NCBI RefSeq assembly: GCF_000003815.2
Contig: NC_049981.1
Coordinates: 13,255,856-13,319,855 of the forward strand
DNA from: Branchiostoma floridae
Lineage: Eukaryota; Chordata; Leptocardii; Amphioxiformes; Branchiostomatidae
DNA length: 64,000 nt
Reading direction: 5' to 3'
Positions 24,501 through 36,900 of this stretch are shown one piece after another; the first letter of the stretch is position 1; each line of letters starts with the position of its first letter. A program made the translations under genes and the position numbers. The notes under the pieces were generated by a model, which saw nothing but the letters and a program-made list of their open reading frames with translations, had not been told where the DNA came from and did not search any database.

Positions 24501-27500
24501 TACTAATGTGCTGCTGGAACAAGAGGGTTGTAACAGTTGTGTATTGTGTAGGCAATGATTTTACCTTCTTCTTTTTCTGTCCATTGGGCCACACAGGGAT
24601 AGAATGGGGGAACACACAGGAAAGACATGGGAGTTATGTATAACAGCATAGACTTCATAGGAGCTTTGATAGGAACACTACATCATCAACATGTACAGTG
24701 TGGGTTCATATCATCAAATTCAGCTGGGTGCAAGAAATGTCACCTCGCCATAATTTGATGCTAATGAATCCCACAAAATGTACATGTTCTAAAACCATCC
24801 ATTCAAACAGATAAACGACAACCAAGCTTTACAGTATACAGAGAGACCAGAGTTCAACTTCTGTCAAGTATGGGACTTATAATATAAAAACCTCAAATTC
24901 TCAAATGATTTTACAATGTAAGCTAGATGAGATAATCTAACATAATTGAGACATAGAGGGGTTGAAGTACAAAAGTACATTAACAAGGTGCATAGAAATT
25001 ACAAACATGAAGTTCAAGAAAAATATTTCTCAATCCCATTAGTCTTTTATAGGGCCAATTGAAAACTGAAGACTCTACAAGTTTCGTAACAATTTTGGTT
25101 CAGATACCATTGGACAAACTCCATGTATCTAAGCAGGCTGACTTTGGGCATGGATTCTCAGATACAGTGACATCATCAATATGTGTGCACCCAAATCATC
25201 ATGCAACAGCTGATGCAGTGTAAAATGTATTCATTTGATGGCAATAAATGTTCATTTTTCCCTCTTGGAGTTCTTTAACCTTCTCCCTGCTTCCTATCCC
25301 TGCCACCAATACAAAGTTGATGCCAAGGTGATACTTTTGCAAGGAGAAAGTTAAACAAGGATAGACAAGTACACCCATGCAAAGACCACAGCACATGGAC
25401 AGAACAACAGACAGACACAGAGAGAGGTTTATGGTGACCTGTGACCTCTCACCTCTTCCTCCGCAGTTTCCTACATTATGCATGTTAAGTGGGAGGGAAG
25501 CGATGCATACATTAAATCTACTTTGAAAGCAGTATGGACTTGTAACGTGTGGTGCCAAGGTGCAAATGTATTGAAAGAAGCAAAACATTGTTGAATTATG
25601 AAACCAAATTTTAGGGCAATACTTGAACAGTAATCCATCACAATGCAAGGATTGCATGTAGTAATAATGACCTGAGATGTATGTAAACTCTGTCACAGTT
25701 TTCTTGCAGAAAATGATGCATTGGATGGGTTTATACAAGCAGAGAAGTTATACTTTCTTAATTATATCATAATGGTAGACATGCAATTCTATATATAGCA
25801 TCGGTGAAATGAATAATGCCATCAATGCTGGAACATTGGAGGGAAAATCACTATTCTCTTTACATTATGTTGATTGCAAACGGACATACACACAAACACA
25901 CACACACACATACACACACACATGCACACGTGCATGTGCACACACACAGACAGACACACATACATGGCTACAAACGTGCACACACATGGAAACAAATGCA
26001 CACACACATACAGACAGTGATACACACACAGCGATAGACACACAAACACATGGACCTGCAAACACATACAGACACTAATGCATATGCACATACACTCACA
26101 CATACACTAACTCTAGAACAGACACACACACACAAAACTCAACAGAATTGCACACTTTGACACACACACAAACATGGGCACACACACAGCAACACTAACC
26201 TACCCAGGTGTTTAGGCTGTACCCACCTTGGCAAGGATCTTAATGCCCTTCTCTACCAGGCTAGGAGGCTCCCTGAACTCATCAAACCTGTAGGCCCAGT
26301 CGCTGTCCCAGTGGCCAAAGATGTCCCCCTTGCTGCAGTACACTACTCGCCTGCCAGGGGGTGAATATGTGTTACCAATGGGTACATGTATGTCATTTAA
26401 TGTCATACTAATTTTCATTAGGCCATGGCAAGTTATTGTGCGCATTGATGTCATCCATAAAATTTACTTGCTGTGGCCTTAGTAACAGCTCCACCTCTGA
26501 GGGGTTGCCAAAACATGCATTGATTTTTAAGCACCAATGAAGTCCTATATAAGTCGTATATTCTGCAAGCGTAATTGGGAGTTACCATAATGAAGACTAC
26601 AGTAATACACAGCTGTGAATGGTATGAAGCCAGGTTTTAAAACTGTGATTGTTACAACTTACTGATTGGTGATAAGGAACACCTCCTTGGCATCTGTTGA
26701 CAGTACAGCATGGAAGTGATAGGTGTCTGTGGCTGCATACTTCCCCTTGGCCACATCCTGTAAGTACAGAAATTTTTACAAGAAAGGGTCATGGCAGATA
26801 CATATTGTGTGGTCTAAAAAAACAACACCCTTCCACAATTTAAAGCTGTGGTCGTATCTATCACATTATTCTTACATTTCAGAAAGACTATGTACAACTA
26901 ACTTACAGTTAACTTCTTTGTAAGTTTGCATCATTGTAACTGTCTGAAATCTACCTGTAGGACTTGGTTGCCCGAGGCCTCTCTCATGGCATATGGTCGG
27001 ATGATACCATCTTCATAGATAAGTCGAGGGGGGCGCAGGCGCTGTACCTCCTCCCCAACCTCTGCAGCTCTGTAAGTATACAAACAAAATCTACCCACGG
27101 CCAAAAACATGGTCTAGTCCAAAGCATATTCAAGCTTAAGTTGCAGTAAAAATGTGTTTGTAGTACATTTGAACAGAATTAACAACATGGCAATAGAGTT
27201 TTGAATAAGACAATGTAAGGATGGTTGCCATCGGTTGTAATGTGCTATGTTTCCAATAAGAAGTGTTGCATTGTGTTATTTGGCCAAGATTCCAAAGGAA
27301 CTCCTCCTCTCATTGGCTTAATCTTCATTTTATCAATCTTGACTCAAGATTCTTGGAGGGATAAGTCTTTGCCAACAAACCCCACAAGAAAGCAACACTT
27401 ATTGCCCAGAAGAGCAAGGGTTGGCTAATCTCAACTGCTTTACAGAGAATTCTTCATAATAGTCTTGTAAAAGCCAAGTTACCTCTTGACAGTGTTGAAG

Positions 27501-30500
27501 GTGCTACTGGCAAAGTCAATGACTCCTCCGGTTGGTCGTGCCACCACTCCCACAAGTCCCTTGCCCATTCCCTTGAAGAATCCCCCAACTCCTTCTTTCT
27601 TGGCACCTGCAAAGTTGAGGCAATTTAAGTCTTACAATACAGTATAGCATGACTGGTAAGTAAAAATATGGGGATTGCTACCAGAATGCTATATTTACAC
27701 CCCATATTCAATAGAAAGCTCTGATCTCTACCATCAAGAAGCTTACATTTTCAGGGACTTAAGTGTACTTGAATATAAATGATAGTCAAAGAAAAGTTCA
27801 ATAGATATGCACATTGGCAATGTATTCATGTGTATCTTATATTCCATATATTCCATATATTCAATGGTTTAATAGTCCTACATAATAAATGACTGACAGA
27901 GGTATATGCTGTTGAAATTCTTTTTCTTGTTAGAGAAAATGTCTTACCCTCCACAGGTTTGGTGACTACCCCTGTGACTCCTTCAACAAAGCCCTAGAAT
28001 GACAAAACAATGTTAGAGTTCATACAGACATTGTTTTCTCTATTAGAGGGTTTAATTAATTCAAGTAAGAAATAGATAATTCATTAGTTTGTTTCCAGGT
28101 TTGAATGGGTGCATGCTAGGTTGGGAATGTAAACTGGAAGAAAAAACATGATTAGAATAAAAAAGACAATGTCCAAAATGTCGTGTGACCTGAAGAAAAA
28201 AACAAAAGGCATTTACATGCCACATGCTTGAAATGCAGCCATGGAAATTGGTTAGAAAGCTGTGAAAGAAGCTGATATGCTGTTAGTGGTTCATCTTAGT
28301 ACCTAGATGAGTAAAGATGAACTGTACATATCATGTGAACTGCCTATTACAAGACTCAACATATAAGGTATGTTTGAAGCTAGTAACAAGAATGATAAGG
28401 CATGACATGTGCATGTGTACCTTACCTTCTGAACCTACAGAAAGGCACAGCAAATGCATGTGACAAGATGGAGAAGCATACAGATTGTACAACCATACAG
28501 ACACAACAAGGTATGAGCAAACACAAACACCACAATACTTCTGCTTCATACAAAATGGGTCTAATCTTGGCACTGTTGTAAAATTCATTTCCTGAATGTA
28601 CCATACACCTTAAAACGGAATATTGCTCTGCACAACTTGTATATGAAAAAGCATGGAAGAAGCAGTAACTGTAAGTTATACATACTTAAGTCGAGGGCAA
28701 AATCATTGTAGATGTACACTGTTCACTTGTGCATATAGAATATTTCAATCCTAATATTTGCATGAATGGTAAATCTCTATTCGTAAGGTCAAGGTGCATA
28801 CATTTTGATTTCTCTTATCCTTGAGATGTACACTCTAATCAGGGCTCGAAATACCTCCTGCATATGCAGGTTAGTGCAGGTAAAATTGGAGCTGTGCAGG
28901 TATTTCTGGTATCTACCTGCACCTAACCTGCACTGGTCCATGTACTCGGTTTTAAACATAAATGTCCTATGGTGTAGGTGCATATAGATTGTTATCAGCT
29001 GCATTGACTGTTACCACTTACTAAGTATAAATTAAAGAAAAAATAGCAATAGTTTTTGAAGTTTTAGTATGATCTATACTTCCTAAATTCAGAGTTGTGC
29101 AGGTAAAATTTGTCTGGCGCAAGTAAATTTCAACATTACCTGCACCAGTGCAGGTTTGCTGAAAAAAGTACTTCAAGCCTTGCTAATGAAAGCCTTACCA
29201 TGAGCAGCCCCTTCCCTCCTCGTGCCAGGCCCTCCTGTACTGACTGTGGCTGTTTGCTCATCTGCTGTAGTCTCTTCTGTTGGTAGTCATCATCCATGGT
29301 TAGGGCAGCCAGACCCTTCCCCACTGTACCTGTGATCCTGGACACTGCACCAGCAGTGCCACCTGGTAAACAACAAACAACAACAAGTCAACAATCTGCC
29401 AGACCCTTCCCTATAGTCCCTGACATGTGATCCTGGGCACGGCACCAGCAGTGACACCTGGTAAACAACAACAGTAAACAACAACAATTAACAAGTCAAC
29501 AACCTGCCAGACCCTTATTTATGGTTTCTGTGATTCTAGACACAGCACTGGCAGTACTGACACAAAACAACATTCTGCTATAATACCCTTCTATTCTGCC
29601 CCTACCATACATTTCAAGCATGTAAGTAAAATAAGGTCATGTTTGTAAGATGTAGGATCTAGCAAAGAGAGACAGTGAGCAAATTTCTGAGTTGTCCCTG
29701 TCCATGGTGCTGACCTTTAAATTGTTATACATGCTGGACTTTCCACTACATTCAGTATTGTCTTTGTTATCGTTTAAGTCTTCCTTGTAATGCATTTGTT
29801 TAATCAAAGACCACAAATGAAGACAATGGAATAACATGCTTTCTTACCAATGGCATGACCGACCAAGCTGCGCACTCCGAGGGCCAGGCCTTCTGCAAAT
29901 TCTTCAGGACCTTGAATTGCTCCCTGGGATAAAAGGCAGCAAAAGATCAGTTGGTACATTCTTTTGGTGGATAACATTCATGTAAGCTTATTTTTCATCA
30001 CCCAATCATGTCATCAGATTTGAATATGTGGGAGTTTATCCAAACAAGACAGTCATTACTTTTGAAGGGAAATCACTATTCAAGAAAAAAAAATTGATCC
30101 AACACTAAAAGTATATGTGCATAAAATACCTGGTAAGGCTCATAGAAGAGATCCCCTACCCCTTCAGTCAGGCCCCTGATGAGGCCAAAGGGGTTTCCAA
30201 GGACATCAAGGCCCAGTACTAACACATACATTTGCTTGATTGCCTGAAAAGTTAAAGCAAGGATTATCAGTAGAGTCTGTGATGTACAGTGCAACTACGA
30301 CAGTGGCAACAACAACAATGATCAGTAGCTTAGAAAAGCTCTATCAGACAGACGATGCTCACCTGCGAAGAGTAGTGTTTGACAATGACTCCAGTCAGCT
30401 GACTCTGGCTGTAGAAAGCATTTCTGCGTTCGAAGAAGGCTAGCCTGGAATAGAACAAAATAGTCAATCAATCAATCAACAAGTCAATCAATCTATCCGT

Positions 30501-30915
30501 CAATCAAAATCCTTACCTTATCTGTTTTAGATCAAGTATTGTACTTTGATATACCGGTAAAGCTGTTCAGGGGTAAAACATTAAACCCCAGAACAGGATC
30601 AAAACAGAAATTTTGATCACAATTCTATCTACTAGATTGTATTCAGTATGCCAATGGCTCCACCACTAAGGTTTTTTATGTCCTAAAATCCTTTTGATAA
30701 GGTACCTATCTTTTTCAAACACCTCAGAGGTGGAGGCATTTTACTCACTTGAACACAACATCCTGTATTTCTGTCAGTGTAACTCCCACACTCTGTAGCA
30801 GTAGGTTCAGAGCCTTGAAGTGGATCCCAGGAGCCGGAGCCTTCTTCTTCTCTTCTTCATCTGTCTTCTCTGCTTTGTCATCACCCCCTCCGTGTAGCGA
30901 GAAACTCAAATGGAC
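21532..30915 (-). CDS. VPS13A/C: VPS13 exon block 1: conserved C-terminal core and PH-like end
   Basis: Exons (plus coordinates): 21532-21585 (stop TAG at 21532-21534), 23805-23894, 26227-26350, 26663-26757, 26955-27069, 27483-27606, 27948-27993, 29199-29362, 29848-29923, 30130-30243, 30363-30444, 30749-30915. They encode [19 protein letters not shown], the glycine-rich amphipathic-helix core shared with ATG2 ([71 protein letters not shown]) and a PH-like tail ([30 protein letters not shown]). In the family this part binds lipid droplets and mitochondria. Each exon's phase was checked against its codon count. Confidence 0.92.
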
Positions 30916-33900
30916 CTATATAAAGATGCCACACTTCCTTTTACTAATTCAAAATAATTGCCCTTAAATTGCTCTTGTAGATTACAAATGTACAAAATAT
31001 ACATGGAAGTTACATTTTTGCACTGTGCTAATTTTCTCTGAATAAGTTTGATTGGGCAAATTCCCTTTTCATCATATGTATGAATTAATATAGAGTGACA
31101 TGTATTTCATGTATGTACTGAAATAAACCATCATAGTAACTTGACTTCTTGAATCAAAAATCAGTCTCCTAAACCTAAGTATGAAATGTTGGTGGGAATT
31201 AATTGAATCTGAGTACTGACCTTGATTGGGCCCAAATGAAGGTCGTCATAGAAATTTTTCTGTTCACCAATGGCACCTTCTACCATCATGGCCATCAGGC
31301 TGGTTTGGGACACTTTAATGTCTTCTTGGAAGTACTCCAACTGGAGGAGGATGGACAGATGATACATGAGTGGAAAAATGGTAAATCATTTACAATATGT
31401 GTGTGTCACATAATATAATGCTAGTTCACCTTTATCCGAGGGGTAACCTATATACGTTATCTTTGAAAAAGTTGACAGACGGTGGTTTCAAAATGCAATA
31501 TTTTTCAAAAAAAGAATAGTGATATCCCTAAAAACCCTGTTTTGTAAACAGCTGATATACATGTAGGTTACCCAGTAGATAAAGGTGAACTAGCATTACT
31601 GTTTAGAAGGTGGTGAAACACTAGTTCTGGGATTATGACACAAAAATGCAGAGAACCAAAGAAAAAAAGTTTTCCTTGCATGGTCTGTATCTCTATCTGT
31701 ATCTGTATCACATTCAGTATTACGAGAATAACCACCCTTTGGTGTGATACACCAGCAGGCACGTGGCGTGGCAGCAGTTGGTTATATCAAACTGAACAAT
31801 ACGTAACACTAAGCTTTGCACATAAGCAATATTTAAAGCTATCTAATGGGGTTGCCCCTACATACCTCTTGGTCAGGGTTGTGTTTTTGATCTGTAGTGA
31901 AGAGCTGTATAATAGCGGATAGGAAGCCCTGGTCCACACTCACAGCATACTCCTGCATTAGAGCCTTGAAGTATCTACAAGAATAGGAATATGACATGTA
32001 ACCTGTGAGCATGAAAATGTAGTTTCTGCGCTATTGATATAATTAGGGACTAAATATTCAGCAACAAGTACAGATGAACACAGAGAGCTGTGATAAAAAC
32101 TTGCATCTGGGTATAGACCTATCTATAGACAGTCTCTTTATAGACGGTTCCAAATTTGCAATCTAACAACAAACTACAATGTACTTGAACTGGCGTGGTC
32201 TTCATCCAACTTACTTGATCTGTCTGACATGGCTGTGTTCTTCTTGTCTCATCACCAAACTCAGCTCAGTAAAGGGTTTAGGAGCTGTGGATGAAAGTAT
32301 TCATTATTACTACCTAAAAGCACATCTAATTTTTACAAACTTCAATGAAAAAGCAGATACCAAAAGCCAAAGAAAATAAGTGTAGCATGTAAAAAACATC
32401 TTTTAAACACATTCCTTGCCTAACTTACCACTGTCCAGGGCGACTGACTTGGGCGGAGCTATGGGGTACAGGACACAGGGGAACACACAGGCAGGCAGCT
32501 GGTTGTCAATCTGGAAATAGATTATAGACATTTAGGTAAAACCTGAATGTCTTCAGAATTAATCACTTGTCCAATGAGCCAACACTTACACACATATCCA
32601 CACAGCTCCAGCAGGCCTATGTTTTCCGTTGATTAACAGAACTTTGCTGTGTGTGATGGAAAAATTTTAAAAACTAAATCCAGAGAGGACGTGAGATTCC
32701 ACAGGAAACAAATGACATTGTGTGCTAATGGAAAATGTTGGCCGTGCCTGTAAGGCTGACAGATTTTGATAAATTTCAGCAAAATCATTGGGTAAAATAG
32801 GAAATAAACATGGTCTAAAATAGGAAATAAACATGGTCAATGAGTATACTGACCTGTAGCCTGTTGACCTTGAAATGCAGAGCTTGTTGATGACAGGACA
32901 TCTTGACCTGTGCCCAGATACCCGGCTCAAACATACGTCGGACGTTCCTCTTGTTGGGTTTGTACATCCGCATCTCAGATACATCCACCTGGAGACCAAA
33001 GGTGAAAACAGAGCCTTTAAAACCTCGATGTTTCTTCTCACACTATTTGTTGGTGTTCTTCTCACACCATTTGTTGGTGTTCTTCTCACACCATTTGTTG
33101 GTGTTCTTCTCACACCATTTGTTGGTGTTCTTCTCACACCATTTCTTGTATAGTGTGGCATCTATCTTCAATTCAGCCATCAGGCCACATAGCCATGCAG
33201 GCACAGATACTACAGCAAGAGGTTAGTCCACTGGTAGTGGTGTATGTTTAACTACCATCCTATTTCTCATGATCAGAAGTGCTAAGTGCTAAGCAGAGAA
33301 GCAGTATGTGTTCGGTATGACTTGCTCAGGGAATCAAACCAGCAGCCTACCTCATACAAACGGATCACTCTACCCACTAGGCTGTTGTTGCAAATAAAAG
33401 CTAACAAATAAACCAAAACATTGTCCAGCTGCTAAGGTCCTGTGGTTGGTTTTTATCATTCTGAAACCCAGAGTCCAGCTTCAGATGGCTTGTGATTGGT
33501 CCTTACCTGAAACCCTGAGTCCAGCTCCTGAGGGTCTGTGATTGGAATGTCGGACAACTCGGACCATTACCAACTCGGCCCAGTCAACTCGGCCCATCTG
33601 CCGGGACAACTCGGACCATCCCCCCTGGACAGCTATCTAATTGATTTTTTTTTTCGAAAATGTAATCCCAACACTAGTTTACATGTATATACTCTGAAAT
33701 GAGAAAAGTGTAGGTTGGATTGATTGGAGAGTGTAATTCATCGAAGTTTTCGGCATTCCAGGCGGCGCACATTAGGTCGTTGACCCCGAAATACGCAGCG
33801 TGTGTGGACACGTGGATAGGTGTGAGGCGCTTCTAATAGAGGACAGTAGTAAACTTTATCATTACTTGCTCTTCGGAATAGTTTTAGACAAATAAGATGT

Positions 33901-36900
33901 GGGTATTGATCAGAGTATGAGTCATTCTTGTTGAAGATTAATTGCTAATTAAGAATTTTTTCAAGCCGACCGTGTCCACTTTGTTTTAATATTGCGGTTT
34001 TAATATCACCGGCGCCCGCGGTACATATGATACTAGATCAAAGGACCGCCACTCTGTATGACCATAACTTCTGACGTTCTAGTAGTAGCAGCTGTGGACA
34101 ATCTTTATAATACTAGTACAAATGTACCAAGAAATGTCAAATTAACTTTTTTTCAAAAGATAAGTAATTTGGTCCGACTGGTACATGGGGGTGGTCCGAG
34201 TTGACCAGGGGGGTGGTCCGAGTTGACCAGATTTTCAATGGGCCGAGTTAGTATTGGTCCGAGTTGTCCTGATTCCCTGTGATTGGTCCTTACCTGAAAC
34301 CCTGAGTCCAGCTGCTGAGGGTCTGTGATTGGTCCTTACCTGAAACCCTGAGTCCAGCTGCTGAGGGCCTCTGATTGGTCCTTACCTGAAACCCTGAGTC
34401 CAGCTGCTGAGGGCCTCTGATTGGTCCTTACCTGAAACCCTGAGTCCAGCTGCTGAGGGTCTGTGATTGGTCCTTACCTGAAACCCTGAGTCCAGCTGCT
34501 GAGGGTCTGTGATTGGTCCTTACCTGAAACCCTGAGTCCAGCTGCTGAGGGTCTGTGATTGGTCCTTACCTGAAACCCTGAGTCCAGCTGCTGAGGGCCT
34601 GTGATTGGTCCTTACCTGAAACCCTGAGTCCAGCTGCTGAGGGCCTGTGATTGGTCCTTACCTGAAACCCTGAGTCCAGCTGCTGAGGGCCTGTGATTGG
34701 TCCTTTCCTGAAACCCTGAGTCCAGCTGCTGAGGGCCTGTGATTGGTCCTCACCTGAAACCTGAGTCCAGCTGCTGAGGGCCTGTGATTGGTCCTTACCT
34801 GAAACCCAGAGTCCAGCTGCTGAGGGCCTGTGATTGGTTCCCTGCCCATGCTGAGGAGGATCTGGTTCTTGCGGTACGCCTCCTCCAGTAGGTTACACTT
34901 CTTCAGCGACAGCGGCTTCCATCTCCGCCGTAGCTTCTCCTCCCAGATCACACCCGAACTAACAATGAACAAAAGCAGGAACACATTGACTCAGTCATAA
35001 TTGGGACCTAGTGACAAGGAAGAGTTTGATGAAGGCAGCGGAACAATTACAAAAACCCTGGTCAAACAAAGCTTTTATTCAGAAACAGCAACCTAACATT
35101 TGCTGCAAAAAAGATAAGATTTCAGATGAAAATGCATGTTTTACCTTGTCTTGTGAAAACAGTTTTAATATTCATAAGTCAATTATGTATGACTGATACA
35201 ATTCCATATCAAAATGTCCAATCATTGAAAGTCTTACCTGGTGATGCCAATGTAGGATATCTCTGTCTTGGTCTCATTGTTAACTAGTGAGATCCCAAGT
35301 CCATGGATGTGCAGATTGATCTCTTGTTCTACTCTCTCCAAGTCAGCCTGGGATGGGCAAAAAAGTAAGGTAGGTGTCATTCAAAGTTTGCTTGCATTCC
35401 TTGAAACCATAAACATACTATGATCTGATATAATATAGCATCATGCTAACATTTGACTTTTCCTTCATGTGAGCATGTCTGTCTCACCTCATGAGCCCTG
35501 GTGGTGACGGCCAGGTCCTCAGTGAACAGCAGCACCCTCTGGAGGCCATCCAGGAATGACACCCAGTACAGCTTCTGGTCACCTGACAGCTTCACCTCTC
35601 CTATTCCATCCTAAAGACAAGACAAACCATGGATCAGAGATACCAGTGAACAAAGTTACCCAAGTTGCGAGCAAAGCACAAGTACACATAGGATGCATCA
35701 TCATGATTCTTACTTTTGATGTTGACAAAGGCAGGTGATTCTTCTAAGATGTCAGACATTGTCAGTTATTAAAAAGTAATATAGTGAACCTATAATTATG
35801 TTCCTCTTAAGGTATTATTGTATGTCAACATGTGCAACACATTTGCAGACTTGTTAATACCTTGAGAACCAAGGGGATGATTTACAAGGTTATCATTAGC
35901 ATGGTTAATGTTGAAATTACATAGCTGGTAGAATGCTGCAAAAGGACAGTAAATGCTTCATATATTCCAATTCATGGTGTATAACTTAGATGCATTGAAG
36001 ACTTATTGTCAGTAGTGGTGCAGTTGCAAAATCCCTCGTGATTAATGCAGATGCAGCACTGAACAAACCAGAATAAAAAAAATGCTGTGCTATACTGTGT
36101 CATACTGCTGCAGATCAATCCTCAGATTCTGAGAATTTGCTTAGTGGCTTTTCAGCAGAAAGATGTAGCAGCAAGGACACACGGCAGCTAAGGGTAGAAT
36201 TGCAGTGGTTAGGAAGAGCATGACTAAAGAAGAAAAACAGTAGAAAGAAGGACAAATCAATTGCAAGACAATCTCATTAGATGCTTTCCTAAGCAGCTTC
36301 AGCAGTTTGGATAATCTATTCCATTCTATGATAGCTGTACAAACAATACAGAGCCAGCCTTCTGTCTGATCATATATATATTTAGATGATGTATGTATGC
36401 TATAAACTTACATAAAATATATAATCCATTTCTTAAAGTATAGAAACGTTACCTTGATCAACTTGTCCTTGCCATTATGTTTCTCGTTGCCGTCTATGTT
36501 CCAAAGCAGTTCTTTCTTTCCTGTGGGGTCTGCCCATGTGTACAGGACTGCCTGCTGGGGGGCCAGCACATAGGTCTGCTCTTTCTTCTGCTGACTGAAA
36601 TATGACAAACAATACAGTATGAGACATTGTTAACATGCAATGTATGGCCGCTAGTGTTTTTCTACTGATCAACACCAAGAACAGGTGGGTTAGCCTTTGT
36701 GTGGATGGAATACCAAAGACAGGCATGTCTACCTGTGTGTGGATGGTGTTCAGCATCAGGGATGGACATGTTTGCATGTGTGTGGAAGGTGTTGAGTACC
36801 AAGAAGAGGCATTTTAACCTGTGTGTGGATAGTGTTCAGCACCAGAGACAGGCATTTTAACCTGTGTGTGGATAGTGTTCAGCACCAAGGACAAGCATGT

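Noticed and set aside
25809-26103. Histidine/threonine- or cysteine/valine-rich open frames
   Set aside because: Simple translation of a (CA)n tract in an intron.
32667-33161. Open frame with NGVRRTPT repeats
   Set aside because: It is the 24-bp intronic minisatellite read through, and it runs across a real VPS13 exon in the wrong frame.
33325-33390. Possible tRNA gene on the minus strand
   Set aside because: A and B boxes are present but the cloverleaf is incomplete and a SINE-like tail follows.
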